Below are positions 41,701 to 45,975 of a stretch of DNA of 64,000 nucleotides, one piece after another. The DNA comes from Caprella mutica. Lineage: Eukaryota; Arthropoda; Malacostraca; Amphipoda; Caprellidae. The stretch covers positions 1-64,000 of the forward strand of contig CANNZV010001637.1 in assembly GCA_947561585.1 (NCBI GenBank), written 5' to 3'. Each line of letters starts with the position of its first letter. Position 1 is the stretch's first letter. A program made the translations under genes and the position numbers. The notes beneath the pieces are model-generated. The model had not been told where the DNA came from. It did not search any database and worked only from the letters and a program-made list of their open reading frames with translations.

Positions 41701-44700
41701 AAATATTATTTCAAATATTAGTAAAAAACATAAGTTTATAATATTATTTAAAATATTGGCAGCATATATTAGTCAAAATATTAATTAAAGTATTAGTTAT
41801 AAAGTATTAGTTATAATATTCAAACATACATTTATATATAATTTATTTGAAACATTTATGCTAAGTACTCGATAATGAGTTTCGAAATGTATTCCATTCG
41901 ATATATCGATTACATCTTCATATCTAAATTGCAATATAGATTTTATCTACAGATGTCTTTTCTATATGGCAATTAACAAGTGTTTCGGACAGATGTTCAC
42001 TGATATGAACTAAAATAAATAGGGATATAATATTATACTTAGTTACAGTAAGTTACGTACTATAAGTTCCACATTTGCAGTCATTTAAAAATACATTTAA
42101 GCATTTAACTCGATATTTGATTTTAAAATGTTAAAATGTAGTCCAAGTATGACCGATAATGTGGACTGGTCCGACAACTCGTAACTTGCCCTATGTAACT
42201 ATTGCATTGATTTATAGTTTGGCAGACAATAGATCACTAATAGCTTTTTATTTGTGTGAAAAATTTCCACTATTCAAATATCTAAAATAAATTATTTTAT
42301 AAGTATTACATGTACAAACGAGAATAATGTAAAGAAAGAAAATGAATTACTGTATGTTTATTTGAGATATGTGTCCAAATAATAAGCTATCAAAGAGAAT
42401 TTTGTTCTAAAATTGATATAATTGAATAATATAATATTGATATTGTTCTTAAATAGTTTCACTTTATTGATTTGTGTTATTTAACTTAAAACACGAATAA
42501 AGCTAATAATACCATACAAATAATGAGGAATATTTTACAACTTAGATAATTTCTATATGGTTATCATGGTTATACTACTACACAACTGGTTATCACAGCA
42601 TGGTTATCCTACTGGTTATACTAGTGCGCAACTGGTTATTATATGCTGGTTATCACAATATGATCATTCTACTGGTTATACTAGTGCGCAACTGGTTATC
42701 ATATGCTGGCTATCACAATATGATCATTCTACTGGTTATACTAGTGCGCAACTGGTTATCATATGCTGGCTATCACAATATGATCATTCTACTGGTTATA
42801 CTAGTGCGCAACTGGTTATCATATGCTGGCTATCACAATATGATCATTCTACTGGTTATACTAGTGCGCAACTGGTTATCATATGCTGGCTATCACAATA
42901 TGATCATTCTACTGGTTATACTAGTGCGCAACTGGTTATCATATGCTGGTTATCACAATATGATCATCCTACTGGTTATACTATAGTGTGCAACTGGTTA
43001 TCATATGCTGGTTATCCTACTGCACAACTGGTTATACTTCTACACAACTGGTTATCATATGCTGGTTATCACAACATGGTTATCCTACCGCACAACTGGT
43101 TATCTTCTGCAACATATGTTGTTCAAGGGATAATCCTACCTGACATATTACCTACTCGCTACTTAAAAACTTTCCTATACATAATTGCTTGCAATCATTT
43201 TAAACACTCTTGTCGCATATTGATAGGGTAAGTTCCGAGTTAACGGACTGTTTCACATTTTCGATCATGTAAGTAAAATGTGTATAATAAAATGAAGAAT
43301 AAAAATGTTGAATTAGGTGTATATTTTTTTCTTGTGTTTGGAAATGTGGTACCGGTCGATAACTTGGAACTTACCCTCTATATCTCCTATACCTTTATTG
43401 GTATATATATTTAATTACCGTTATGAAAACAGATTAAATCGTTATTCTATCAGGCTCTTCTTCATTTATTACAATATAGTGCTTTCTTTAATACAGTCAC
43501 TATGTTTATTACCTTCCAGATTGCTAAAGGTTATTTTTTAGGCGGCGATTATTTTATTTTTTTCTCCTCTAAATAGTGCCACTGTGTAATCTTTGCCAGT
43601 CCTTTTCAATAACCAATTAGCTTGTGATTTAGACCTAAAAATAATGACTTGTGTCCCAACAGAGCTACTCCTGGGGCAGCCGGAACCGTCGTCTACTCTC
43701 CTTCTACCGCCATGGCTGCCGCTGGTTACGGACTGATGCCTGCAGCCGCTCCCACGATGGCCAGTGCCGGGCTGCCAGTACAGTCGGCTCACCAGGGGCA
43801 GCACATGCTCGGGGGTAAGGGCCTCATGAGACTTAAGGACACCCACAGTGATCGAAAAGTGGTGATATTCCCTTTCTTTCAAAATATAATCAATTATATA
43901 GATTTATGAAACTTAAATAGTGTGAACAGTGACTATTTTTTTCTCCGAGATGAACTTTTTTTTAGTAAAATTCTTAACACCAAATTTAAATAATATCACA
44001 GTACAACAAACCCTCTACCACTAGTTCTTTTAACTCCAAATTTATTAATGATTAAAACTTTCATCCGCCATCTGTAGCTATAGCTTACAATAATTTATTG
44101 AATTTCAAAGTCTCCGTTGTTTTTGAATACTTTCGTACGTGCTTTTGAGTAACTTCACATTTTTTTTCAGCTTACGGTTACGACTACAACTTAGCGATGC
44201 AATCAGCCGCTGCTGCTGCCGGGGGAGCCGCTGCCGGAATCCCCCAACAGTACTTCTACTCCCCCCAAATGTTTGACCCCAGTCAGTACATGACCACCGC
44301 TCTGCCTGGCATGCAAGGTTCGTAGAGAAGTAAGAGAAGATCACCATTTCGTTGTTGGTGTTCCGCCTTATAGTGTGGAGTTGCGATTAATTCATTGTTT
44401 GAAAAGTATTTAGCCACAGTACTTACTTAGATAAATGAAAGTAGATGGAATAGTTAAAAAATAGGATTAGTTTTTAGTAAATAATGTTTGTCTCAATTTA
44501 GAAGCTCTGAAATTAATGATAATCTGTTTTTGAAAGATCTTTGTTATTGGTTGTTCATTTGTTATTGGTTGTTCATCCTTGTTATATGTTCTGTTATGTA
44601 GTAATCTGTTATGTAGTATAATTTGAACAAAAATAGATTTAGTTTTCCCTAAAAGCATCGTAATATGATTAAACAGAGTTTTCTACTTTTATCCCCATAT

Positions 44701-44975
44701 TGAAATGCTAAATATTTAATTTAATCATAATGCAATATTATTTCAAGTGTATAACTTTCATTCTCCTTACAGCTTCAACCGCCATGACTTGTGCCGGACC
44801 AACAGCGGGAGTTACCGTGGCCGCCGGAGCAGCGGGTACCGTCATTCCCGCTGCCGCGATGTACCAAAGTCTGGGCGCAGGGTCGGCCTCGGCAGTCAGC
44901 GGCGCAGTCACGACCACAACCCCCGCTCTGCAGCCTCCCGCAGCTAGTTACCCTGCGATACAAGAACAGCGCTAA
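5422..44975 (+). CDS. RBM24: RBM24/RBM38-family RNA-binding protein gene, whole coding span with three alternative first exons
   Basis: A single-RRM RNA-binding protein. Vertebrate RBM24/RBM38 and nematode SUP-12 bind GU-rich RNA and control splicing and mRNA stability, notably in muscle. Coding exons are 1a 5422-5721, 1b 8886-9197, 1c 11902-12195 (alternatives), then 22009-22135, 27626-27707, 43663-43814, 44171-44317 and 44773-44975. All joins keep frame with GT-AG borders and give 336, 340 or 334 residues. In isoform a, RNP2 LFVGGL is at 57-62 and RNP1 KGYGFVTM at 96-103; the RRM ends near residue 137 ([10 protein letters not shown]). The remainder is an Ala/Gly/Pro/Tyr-rich, probably disordered tail with no relatives recognised. 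The alternatives have no usual acceptor before their ATGs, which points to alternative promoters rather than internal mutually exclusive exons. The family call is firm; RBM24 versus RBM38 orthology is not resolved. Confidence 0.9.
6015..6425. repeat. 28-bp minisatellite, about 14 copies
   Basis: The unit is close to ACTGATAATTATTATGATCA plus TGATAAAC. It holds the palindrome TTATGATCATGATAA, so each unit can fold. It lies in the intron between exons 1a and 1b. Confidence 0.93.
6546..6895. mobile_element. Family A MITE carrying an internal insertion
   Basis: The left arm starts GGGTAAGTTCCAAGTTATCG. The right arm has GATCGAAAGTGTG and ends CCTACC. The left arm breaks after about 45 bp. The next roughly 150 bp (about 6580-6730) contain inverted pieces around AACGCTTTT / AAAACGCT and do not match other copies. 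Confidence 0.75.
7392..7540. mobile_element. Family A MITE, right arm truncated
   Basis: Left arm GGGGAAGTTCTTAATTATCG, then a long palindrome around CCATGATACCTGTAGGTATC flanked by TTAGTTGG / CCAACTAA. The usual right terminus is missing. Confidence 0.8.
7787..7913. repeat. 42-43-bp tandem repeat, three copies
   Basis: Three copies of a unit beginning AACCAATGTACAATTACAGT at about 7787, 7829 and 7872. Confidence 0.85.
8025..8235. other. GC-rich island about 650 bp upstream of exon 1b
   Basis: Some 200 bp clearly richer in G and C than anything nearby, with runs such as GGGGGAGACGGGGGGTAGGG. It encodes no recognisable domain; a 62-codon frame open on the - strand matches nothing I know. It could be a promoter, an enhancer or a non-coding first exon for isoform b. 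This rests on composition alone. Confidence 0.3.
8760..8885 (+). promoter_or_regulatory. Possible promoter and 5' UTR of RBM24 isoform b
   Basis: TCAGTG at 8821-8826 resembles an arthropod initiator 63 bp before the ATG. No TATA box or good splice acceptor is evident. Weak evidence. Confidence 0.3.
8886..9197 (+). CDS. RBM24: RBM24-like exon 1b: diverged N-terminus and front half of the RRM
   Basis: 104 codons from ATG 8886 ([10 protein letters not shown]) to the phase-0 donor GGATTT|GTAAGT, the same join as exons 1a and 1c. RNP2 LFVGGL is at 61-66 and the RRM opens [15 protein letters not shown]. The following segment is strongly changed. 1a and 1c have FGEIEEA and [12 protein letters not shown] or a close form; 1b has FGIIKEA and [12 protein letters not shown]. 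Acidic residues are therefore replaced by hydrophobic or basic ones in alpha1/beta2 and the beta2-beta3 loop. The N-terminus has no MMM start and no Ala run, and base use is more AT-rich. The reading frame and RNP residues are intact, so it is probably functional rather than decaying. Whether it is spliced to 22009 is inferred from phase and donor. Confidence 0.85.
9630..9808. mobile_element. Family A MITE, both arms present
   Basis: Left GGGTAAGTTGCGAGTTATTG after TA; right GATCGAAAATGTGGAACTGT through GTTACCCA. The core palindrome is reduced to ATTGGTAC. Confidence 0.88.
10021..10340. repeat. 20-bp minisatellite, about 14 copies
   Basis: The unit AACAATGATGTTACATCTGT is nearly invariant. 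It is interrupted once at about 10240-10290, after which the opening motif CTGTAGTGTCTG recurs; this suggests that a segment was duplicated. Confidence 0.95.
10550..10730. repeat. 33-bp minisatellite, about 5-6 copies
   Basis: The unit begins TAGACAAATAATATAATAAT and continues GTATGGTATATAA. The period is a multiple of three, which opens a meaningless repetitive frame on the - strand. Confidence 0.93.
10790..11500. repeat. Complex GTGTACCAATA minisatellite with higher-order duplication
   Basis: Short units built from GTGTACCAATA and GTGTACCATCCC. A longer block, about 10813-10990, is largely repeated at about 11090-11290; both contain CACCTTATCCC and ACCTCTATATTCCG. The array ends about 400 bp before the exon 1c ATG. 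Confidence 0.92.
11505..11901 (+). promoter_or_regulatory. Probable promoter and 5' UTR of RBM24 isoform c
   Basis: Unique, less AT-rich sequence between the minisatellite and the exon 1c ATG. It contains initiator-like TCAGT at 11615 and 11655. No splice acceptor stands directly before the ATG; the preceding bases are AATACCCGGCAAG. Confidence 0.4.
11902..12195 (+). CDS. RBM24: RBM24-like exon 1c: N-terminus c and front half of the RRM
   Basis: 98 codons from the first of three tandem ATGs ([10 protein letters not shown]) to the phase-0 donor GGCTTT|GTAAGT. Residues 1-48 are Pro/Ser/Ala-rich and differ from 1a. RNP2 LFVGGL is at 55-60. The RRM half ([20 protein letters not shown], then [13 protein letters not shown]) is closely similar to 1a, with conservative changes (Y to D, E to D, I to V, G to S). 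Shared start context and MMM with 1a indicate duplication of a whole promoter-plus-exon unit or long-standing parallel constraint. Confidence 0.92.
12611..12755. mobile_element. Family A MITE, short form
   Basis: Left GGGTGAGTTCCGAGTTATCG after TA, right GATCGAAAATGTAG...AACTTACCC; there is only a short unpaired centre. Confidence 0.9.
12800..12979. mobile_element. Family A MITE, long hairpin with a different centre
   Basis: TA flanks both ends. The arms GGTCATATAAGAAAAA / TTTTTCTTATATGACC pair, continuing through TATTTCACTAGGAT / ATCCTAGTGAAATA around a few unpaired bases. This gives a nearly complete 180-bp hairpin that lacks the GGTATCC core. Confidence 0.92.
13588..13945. repeat. 29-bp minisatellite, type 1, about 12 copies
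   Basis: The unit is ACAAGATCTATGAAATGATC plus TACAGAAAC, with GATC/GGTC and ATGA/ACGA variants. Confidence 0.95.
13946..14455. repeat. 29-bp minisatellite, type 2, about 17 copies, continuous with type 1
   Basis: The unit is AAAGATTCTCATAAATGATC plus CACAAAAAC, the same length as and alignable to type 1. The array switches from one unit to the other near 13945. Confidence 0.95.
14632..14820. mobile_element. Family A MITE, subfamily A2 (AAACCCGGGTTT core)
   Basis: TA-flanked. Termini GGGTAAGTTTCTAGTTATCG and TAATTCGTAACTTGCCC. The centre is the perfect palindrome TTCTGCAAACCCGGGTTTGC + AGAA. The right arm has lost the CACAGTGCTATC block seen in the left arm. Confidence 0.93.
15764..15816. 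mobile_element. Family A MITE, right terminal half only
   Basis: ATGATCGAAAATGTGGAACT then CGGAACTTACCT followed by TA; it is close to consensus. No left arm is found. Confidence 0.85.
16203..16437. mobile_element. Family A MITE plus an adjoining second right half
   Basis: A full copy at 16203-16393 (left GGGTAAGTTCCGAGTTATTG, centre ATTAGTATCCATGATATC, right end AACTTACCCA). It is followed directly by another right terminus, 16394-16437 (ATGATCGAAGATGTG...AACTTACCC then TA). The arrangement suggests insertion next to, or recombination with, an older copy. Confidence 0.88.
16766..17145. repeat. 27-bp self-complementary minisatellite
   Basis: The unit is close to CTATATACTGTACTATAGTA plus TACTGTA and is almost its own reverse complement. 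As a result, repetitive Tyr/Ile-rich frames open on both strands. These are not genes. Confidence 0.95.
17290..17475. other. GC-richer unique stretch with a C run
   Basis: Contains GCCATTTTGGAGAGAGGATC, a C run at about 17388-17400 and TGCGCATGAGCGGAC. No coding domain is recognised; it may be a degraded repeat or a regulatory region. Confidence 0.3.
17517..17735. mobile_element. Family A MITE, diverged
   Basis: Arms GATCATGTAAGAAAAATATG and TTCTTATATGATCGAAGATG are clear, but the terminal GGGTAAG and CTTACCC bases are lost. Confidence 0.75.
18490..18542. mobile_element. Family A MITE, right half only
   Basis: TTCTTCTATGACCGAAATCG then TAACTCGTAAGTCACCC; a diverged right terminus. Confidence 0.65.
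18645..18855. mobile_element. Family A MITE, full but diverged
   Basis: Left AGGGCAACTTTCAAGTTACC; core TTGGTATCCATGATACCTGC / GTATCGTGGATACCAA; right GATTGGAAATTTTGAAGC through GGAAGTTGCACT. Confidence 0.85.
19101..19131. repeat. Small perfect hairpin
   Basis: GAAAACTATGAA and TTCATAGTTTTC, 12-bp arms separated by 7 bases. No poly-U tract or gene context suggests a role. Confidence 0.6.
20944..20968. mobile_element. Fragment of family B (GGTGGGGCCATAGAAGATTA) repeat
   Basis: ATGGTGGGGTCATAGAAGAT matches the recurrent family B terminus; single arm only. Confidence 0.65.
22009..22135 (+). CDS. RBM24: RBM24-like common exon 2: back half of the RRM
   Basis: Acceptor TTGTTCAG|GTTACAATGG. It continues RNP1 with VTM and encodes [20 protein letters not shown] and [19 protein letters not shown], i.e. 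alpha2 and beta4 of the RRM; NPNPII and GRK.NVN are hallmarks of the RBM24/38 family. The donor is GGAAGAG|GTATGT with one base left over (phase 1). All three first exons end phase 0, so any of them joins here in frame. Confidence 0.92.
23306..23517. mobile_element. Family A MITE with a foreign centre
   Basis: Left AGGGTTTGTTTCGACTTATC then TCGATCATATAAGAGAAATA; right CATGAGCGAAAACGTAGAAC to AAACTTACTCTA. The centre (about 23367-23420) is a GC-rich piece absent from other copies. Confidence 0.8.
23625..23667. mobile_element. Family B repeat fragment, reverse orientation
   Basis: ACTTAATCTTCTACGGCCCC then ACCATAACTATG is the reverse complement of the family B arm. Confidence 0.7.
24570..24752. 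mobile_element. Family A MITE with an intact central palindrome
   Basis: Left GGTTACGTTCCAAGTTATCG; core TCAATTGGTATCCATGATAC / GTATCATGGGTACCAATTGA; the right arm is cut short after TTCTTACATAACCGACC. Confidence 0.85.
25590..26140. repeat. 22-bp minisatellite, about 25 copies
   Basis: The unit is CTATCTATGGTTAACAATAT + CC, alternating with GTTCACAATTTCC forms. The 3' copies shift to CTCGGGTTAACAATTTCCC. The alternation suggests a 44-bp higher-order unit. Confidence 0.95.
26378..26460. mobile_element. Family B foldback element, compact inverted pair
   Basis: AGTTATGGTGGGGCCATAGG, then GAGATCAAGAGAGGGGATCT, then the inverted arm CTTCTATGGCCCCACCATAA followed by CTTTCCCTC. An almost complete short hairpin. 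Confidence 0.88.
26696..26824. mobile_element. Family A MITE, left arm degraded
   Basis: The right arm TTCTTATATGTCCAAAAATA to CGGAACTTACCC is clear; the left arm keeps only CTTTCGATCATATAA. Confidence 0.78.
26860..27055. repeat. Tandem repeat of about 60 bp, four copies
   Basis: Copies of a unit around TTTTCAATGGTGAGGTNTTN plus ACAATACAGTTGGCAATG begin at about 26850, 26908, 26966 and 27020. The copies are imperfect and open a repetitive - strand frame. Confidence 0.75.
27203..27380. mobile_element. Family A MITE, both arms, TA-flanked
   Basis: TA then GGGTAAGTTTCGAGTTATTG; right GATTGGAAATGTGGAACTGT through TTCTTACTC then TA. There is a reduced core with AATAATTATTATATATTTTT pairing. Confidence 0.9.
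27626..27707 (+). CDS. RBM24: RBM24-like common exon 3
   Basis: Acceptor TTCCCCTAG; the one base carried from exon 2 completes GCG (Ala). It reads [20 protein letters not shown] then YLPTSPYG, ending at the donor ACGG|GTAAGT (phase 2). It is clearly GC-richer than the intron sequence around it. No domain; start of the disordered tail. Confidence 0.85.
27902..28093. repeat. 38-bp tandem array made of the family A MITE core, five copies
   Basis: The unit ATTGGTATCCATGATACCTA plus CAGGTAGCCATGATATCT starts at 27902, 27940, 27978, 28016 and 28054. The last copy ends with the inverse GGATACCAAT. The unit is the central palindrome of family A, so the array arose inside a MITE; no terminal arms remain. 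Confidence 0.93.
28690..28950. repeat. 22-bp minisatellite, about 11 copies
   Basis: The unit TAGTTAGTCCTTATATCTAG + GG changes towards TTACCCCTTATATCTAGGGT and GGTAATCCTTATATATAC in the 3' part. Confidence 0.92.
29105..29133. mobile_element. Family B fragment, reverse orientation
   Basis: GATCTTCTATGGTCCCACCG matches the reversed family B arm. Confidence 0.6.
29811..29836. repeat. TA dinucleotide microsatellite
   Basis: Uninterrupted alternation of T and A over about 25 bp. Confidence 0.9.
30395..30510. repeat. Irregular AGTATACAC repeat
   Basis: Short units built on CAGTATACACA and CACTACTTACAGTATACAC, imperfect. Confidence 0.7.
30714..30889. mobile_element. Family A MITE, TA-flanked
   Basis: TA then GGGGTATGTTCCTAGTTATC; right arm TTATCGATAATGTGGAACTG to AACTTACTC then TA. 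The core palindrome is absent. Confidence 0.86.
31082..31275. repeat. Irregular GAGGTAGCGATACAG repeat
   Basis: Units of GGTAGCGATACA with variable joins. Open repetitive frames on the - strand are by-products. Confidence 0.8.
31295..31575. repeat. GCTAAGTGTGTTGCAA minisatellite
   Basis: About fifteen units of 11-17 bp sharing GCTAAGT(G/A)TG, preceded by two copies of TGTGTACTTTATGAGAAGTG. Confidence 0.88.
31740..31899. mobile_element. Family A MITE, diverged
   Basis: Left GGGGTTAGTTACGAATCATC then CTTCGGTTATATGAGAAAA; right TTTTCTTATATGTACTGAAG to GTAAGTTACCC then TA. Confidence 0.85.
32240..32390. repeat. 30-bp minisatellite, about five copies
   Basis: The unit AAGATCCACCTTTTAGTTAA + AGGGAAATGAG is nearly invariant. 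Confidence 0.93.
32394..32642. mobile_element. Family A MITE, rearranged
   Basis: A left-arm remnant (GAGTTCCGATAATTGG), a second arm piece near 32500 (ATTTTCGATTACATGATAAG) and a clear right arm GATCGAAAATGTGGAACTGT to CTTACCC. Confidence 0.72.
32812..33955. repeat. 13-bp minisatellite, about 88 copies
   Basis: The unit is GAAAATTGACTGT or GAAAATTGACTAT. The TGT/TAT variants are arranged in recurrent patterns. Blocks of about 250 bp, such as those around 33430-33530 and 33690-33790 containing GAACATG and GAAGATTGACCATG, repeat almost exactly. Confidence 0.97.
34359..34640. mobile_element. Family B element expanded into a tandem internal repeat
   Basis: The left end TTACCCAGAGAAGAAGTTAT and the right end ATAACTTTTTTCACTGGGTA are inverted. 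Between them are three to four direct copies of about 62 bp, each running from GGGGCCATAGAAGATTAAG to ATGCCCACCATAACAAG. Confidence 0.85.
35201..35456. mobile_element. Family A MITE with a duplicated core
   Basis: Left AGGCTAAGTTACGAATTATC; core TTGGTATCCATGATACCTGC with a second core piece near 35350 (GCAGGTATCATAGATACC); right TTATCGAATATGTGGAACTG to AACTTACCC then TA. Confidence 0.86.
36205..36455. mobile_element. Family A MITE with a long palindromic core
   Basis: Left AGGATAAGAGTTAGTTATTG and CTTCGGTCATATGAGAAAAA. A partial core at about 36290-36310 precedes the full ATTGGTATCCATGATACC / GGTATCATGGATACCAAT. Right TTCTTACATGACCGAAGATG to AACTTACCC then TA. Confidence 0.9.
37730..37960. 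other. GC-richer unique island with CG-containing palindromes
   Basis: Contains GAACACGCGTTCGCGTGCTC, inverted GTTCACTT / AAGTGAAC, TGACGTAAG and a CACGTG E-box inside intron 3. This is a possible enhancer. No protein is recognised. Confidence 0.3.
37981..38106. mobile_element. Family A MITE, short form, TA-flanked
   Basis: TA then GGGTAAGTCCTGAGTTATCG; right GATCGAAAATGTGGAACAGT to ATCTTATCC then TA. No core palindrome. Confidence 0.9.
38107..38212. mobile_element. Three direct copies of the family B arm
   Basis: GGTGGGGCCATAGAAGATTA occurs at about 38115, 38150 and 38187 in direct orientation, abutting the family A element to the left. Confidence 0.88.
39187..39624. mobile_element. Family A MITE with an internal insertion
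   Basis: Left AGGCTAAGTTACTATTTATC; full core GATTGGTATCCATGATACC / GGTATCATGGATACCAATC; right GTGATCGAATTGTGGAACC to CTTACCC then TA. About 39345-39540 is inserted and contains TTCGGACCGTA, the motif of the 51-kb tandem repeat. Confidence 0.85.
39818..39868. repeat. 12-bp repeat, about four copies
   Basis: GTATTTAGAATGTATTTAGA then GTGTATTTAGAGTGTATTTA. Confidence 0.85.
41034..41104. mobile_element. Family A MITE left-half remnant, interrupted by the next copy
   Basis: GGTTCCTAATTATCGAATGG then TTCCATATTTTTTATCACAC; its right arm is not present. Confidence 0.7.
41107..41318. mobile_element. Family A MITE, subfamily A2, near-perfect 200-bp hairpin
   Basis: Arms run from ACGAATTATCGGTCAGTAGT to CTAATACTTCTGCAAACCCG and pair almost base for base with the inverse half (GGGTTTGCAGAAGTATTAG ... 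GAAGATGTAGTACTGACCG). The high identity of the two arms suggests recent insertion or gene conversion. Confidence 0.95.
41560..41740. repeat. 24-bp minisatellite, about five copies
   Basis: The unit AAATATTAATATAAATATTA + TTTC is exact at 41641-41715, with decayed copies on both sides. Confidence 0.92.
42046..42191. mobile_element. Family A MITE, diverged short form
   Basis: Left CAGTAAGTTACGTACTATAA; right TATGACCGATAATGTGGACT to GTAACTTGCCC then TA. Confidence 0.8.
42560..43105. repeat. 60-bp minisatellite, five to six near-identical copies plus decayed flanks
   Basis: The period is exactly 60 bp between 42625 and 42985, with almost no differences, and contains ACTGGTTATACTAGTGCGCA. Because 60 is a multiple of three, long frames stay open in two phases. 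Flanking DNA keeps shorter ACTGGTTAT units. Confidence 0.96.
43226..43376. mobile_element. Family A MITE, short form
   Basis: TA then GGGTAAGTTCCGAGTTAACG; right TTGGAAATGTGGTACCGG to GGAACTTACCC. It ends 286 bp before exon 4. Confidence 0.9.
43663..43814 (+). CDS. RBM24: RBM24-like common exon 4
   Basis: Acceptor CCCAACAG; the carried GG plus A gives Gly. It reads [20 protein letters not shown], then [20 protein letters not shown] and [11 protein letters not shown]. The donor is GGGG|GTAAGG, phase 1. Ala/Gly/Pro/Met-rich tail, GC-rich against an AT-rich background. A second ACAG/GAG acceptor two bases later would break the frame, so this one was chosen. Confidence 0.87.
43815..44170 (+). 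other. Intron 4 of the RBM24-like gene
   Basis: 356 bp, AT-rich, with a T-rich tract before the acceptor TTTTTTTCAG. Nothing else seen. Confidence 0.8.
44171..44317 (+). CDS. RBM24: RBM24-like common exon 5
   Basis: Acceptor TTTTTTTCAG. It reads [20 protein letters not shown], then [20 protein letters not shown] and MTTALPGMQ. The donor is CAAG|GTTCGT, weaker than the others, phase 1. If this donor is not used, the frame adds Gly-Ser and stops at 44323-44325. Confidence 0.86.
44318..44772 (+). other. Intron 5 of the RBM24-like gene
   Basis: 455 bp, AT-rich; a short direct repeat TTATTGGTTGTTCAT lies at about 44544 and 44560. It begins with a non-optimal donor. Confidence 0.75.
44773..44975 (+). 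CDS. RBM24: RBM24-like last coding exon
   Basis: Acceptor TCTCCTTACAG. It reads [20 protein letters not shown], then [20 protein letters not shown], ending [13 protein letters not shown] and stop TAA at 44973-44975. Ala-rich and disordered. It is a strong GC-rich block; frames on the opposite strand and in other phases here are shadows. Confidence 0.88.
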
Positions 44976-45049
44976 GTTCGGGACAGGGACACTTTCCTCT
45001 TCATCGCCTTGTTCGGTCTGCTGCTTGTGTTGCTGATGTTTCTGTACAG

Positions 45050-45300
45050 AAAGTAGCCTCTCGTGCCTTTTAGCCATATTTAAAATGAATCTGGACAATA
45101 ATTACATACCTCTTTTCGTTAGTTAGTAATCATCAGTTTAATTACTTACGAAAAACTGGCATTTAAGAAAGGTATATTTAACTTAGTCTGCCTTCTCGTG
45201 CCTTTTAGTCATATTTAAAATGAATCCGGACAATAATTGTACACCTCTTTTACTCGGTTAATTGTTTGATTATTTACGAGAAACGGGCATTTAAGAAGAA
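45050..45300. repeat. Tandem duplication of about 130 bp
   Basis: Two copies, 45050-45165 and 45190-45300, share TCTCGTGCCTTTTAG, CATATTTAAAATGAATC, GGACAATAATT and GGCATTTAAGAA. Confidence 0.88.
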
Positions 45301-45975
45301 AGAATCTGTGTTACAGAAAAATCCAGAGCTGGCATTTTTTTATACTAATTTTATAATGATATTTATTACATGAGCGCGTAATGAATCACATACATATCTC
45401 TTTTCATATTCTTGGTTTCTGACGAGAGGGGGTGTCTCCATGAAATGAATTGGCAAGCGTGGGAAATGAACGCAATATAGAAATAATTAAACACTAAGCT
45501 CTTGACTAAATTCAATCTAGAGTAGAATTCTAAATTTAATCCCTCCATTTTATTTTCTTGACTACTTGCTTTCAGTTACAGTCAAAATAGGAATTATCAG
45601 TGAATGTAGAGTAATATATACCCTATTTTTTGTAGCTATGTACTTAGTATGCTTCATTTCTATCGTTGTACAGTAATTTTAAGTTTTTATATTTAAGACA
45701 TGATAACTTTGTTGTAAGTTATTTCATATGTATATTTACATCTATTTGATTTCTGTTGATATTTCGAGATAAGTTGAGCAATGCAGTACGAATGCAAGTC
45801 CAATCAATTGATAAAGTAGAGTATAAACCTCATCAAAATTCAGTCCTTGAGCAATTTCTTTATGTTTTCATCGTTGGATATTTTGAAGATGTGTTAACTA
45901 CATGAATAGGTTACATTATTGTTAAATGAAGATGAGAGATTTAATGGCTTGACTGTTATAGTTTGAATGGTTTTT

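Larger units (their letters stand above)
27708..43662 (+). other. Intron 3 of the RBM24-like gene (about 16 kb)
   Basis: Very AT-rich and packed with minisatellites and MITEs, listed separately. No exon recognised. Less AT-rich islands occur at 31580-31740, 36610-36760, 37730-37960 and 39010-39060 (G-rich). These may hold regulatory elements, but no specific claim is supported. Confidence 0.6.

Noticed and set aside
42557..43231. A 224-residue open frame with 20-residue repeats
   Set aside because: It is produced by the 60-bp tandem array, with a second overlapping frame equally open. It lies inside an intron and has no codon bias or known domain.
43538..43882. 114-residue frame on the - strand
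   Set aside because: Antisense shadow of RBM24-like exon 4.
44775..45098. 107-residue frame on the - strand
   Set aside because: Shadow of the GC-rich last exon of the RBM24-like gene; the + strand frame continues the protein with correct splice phase.
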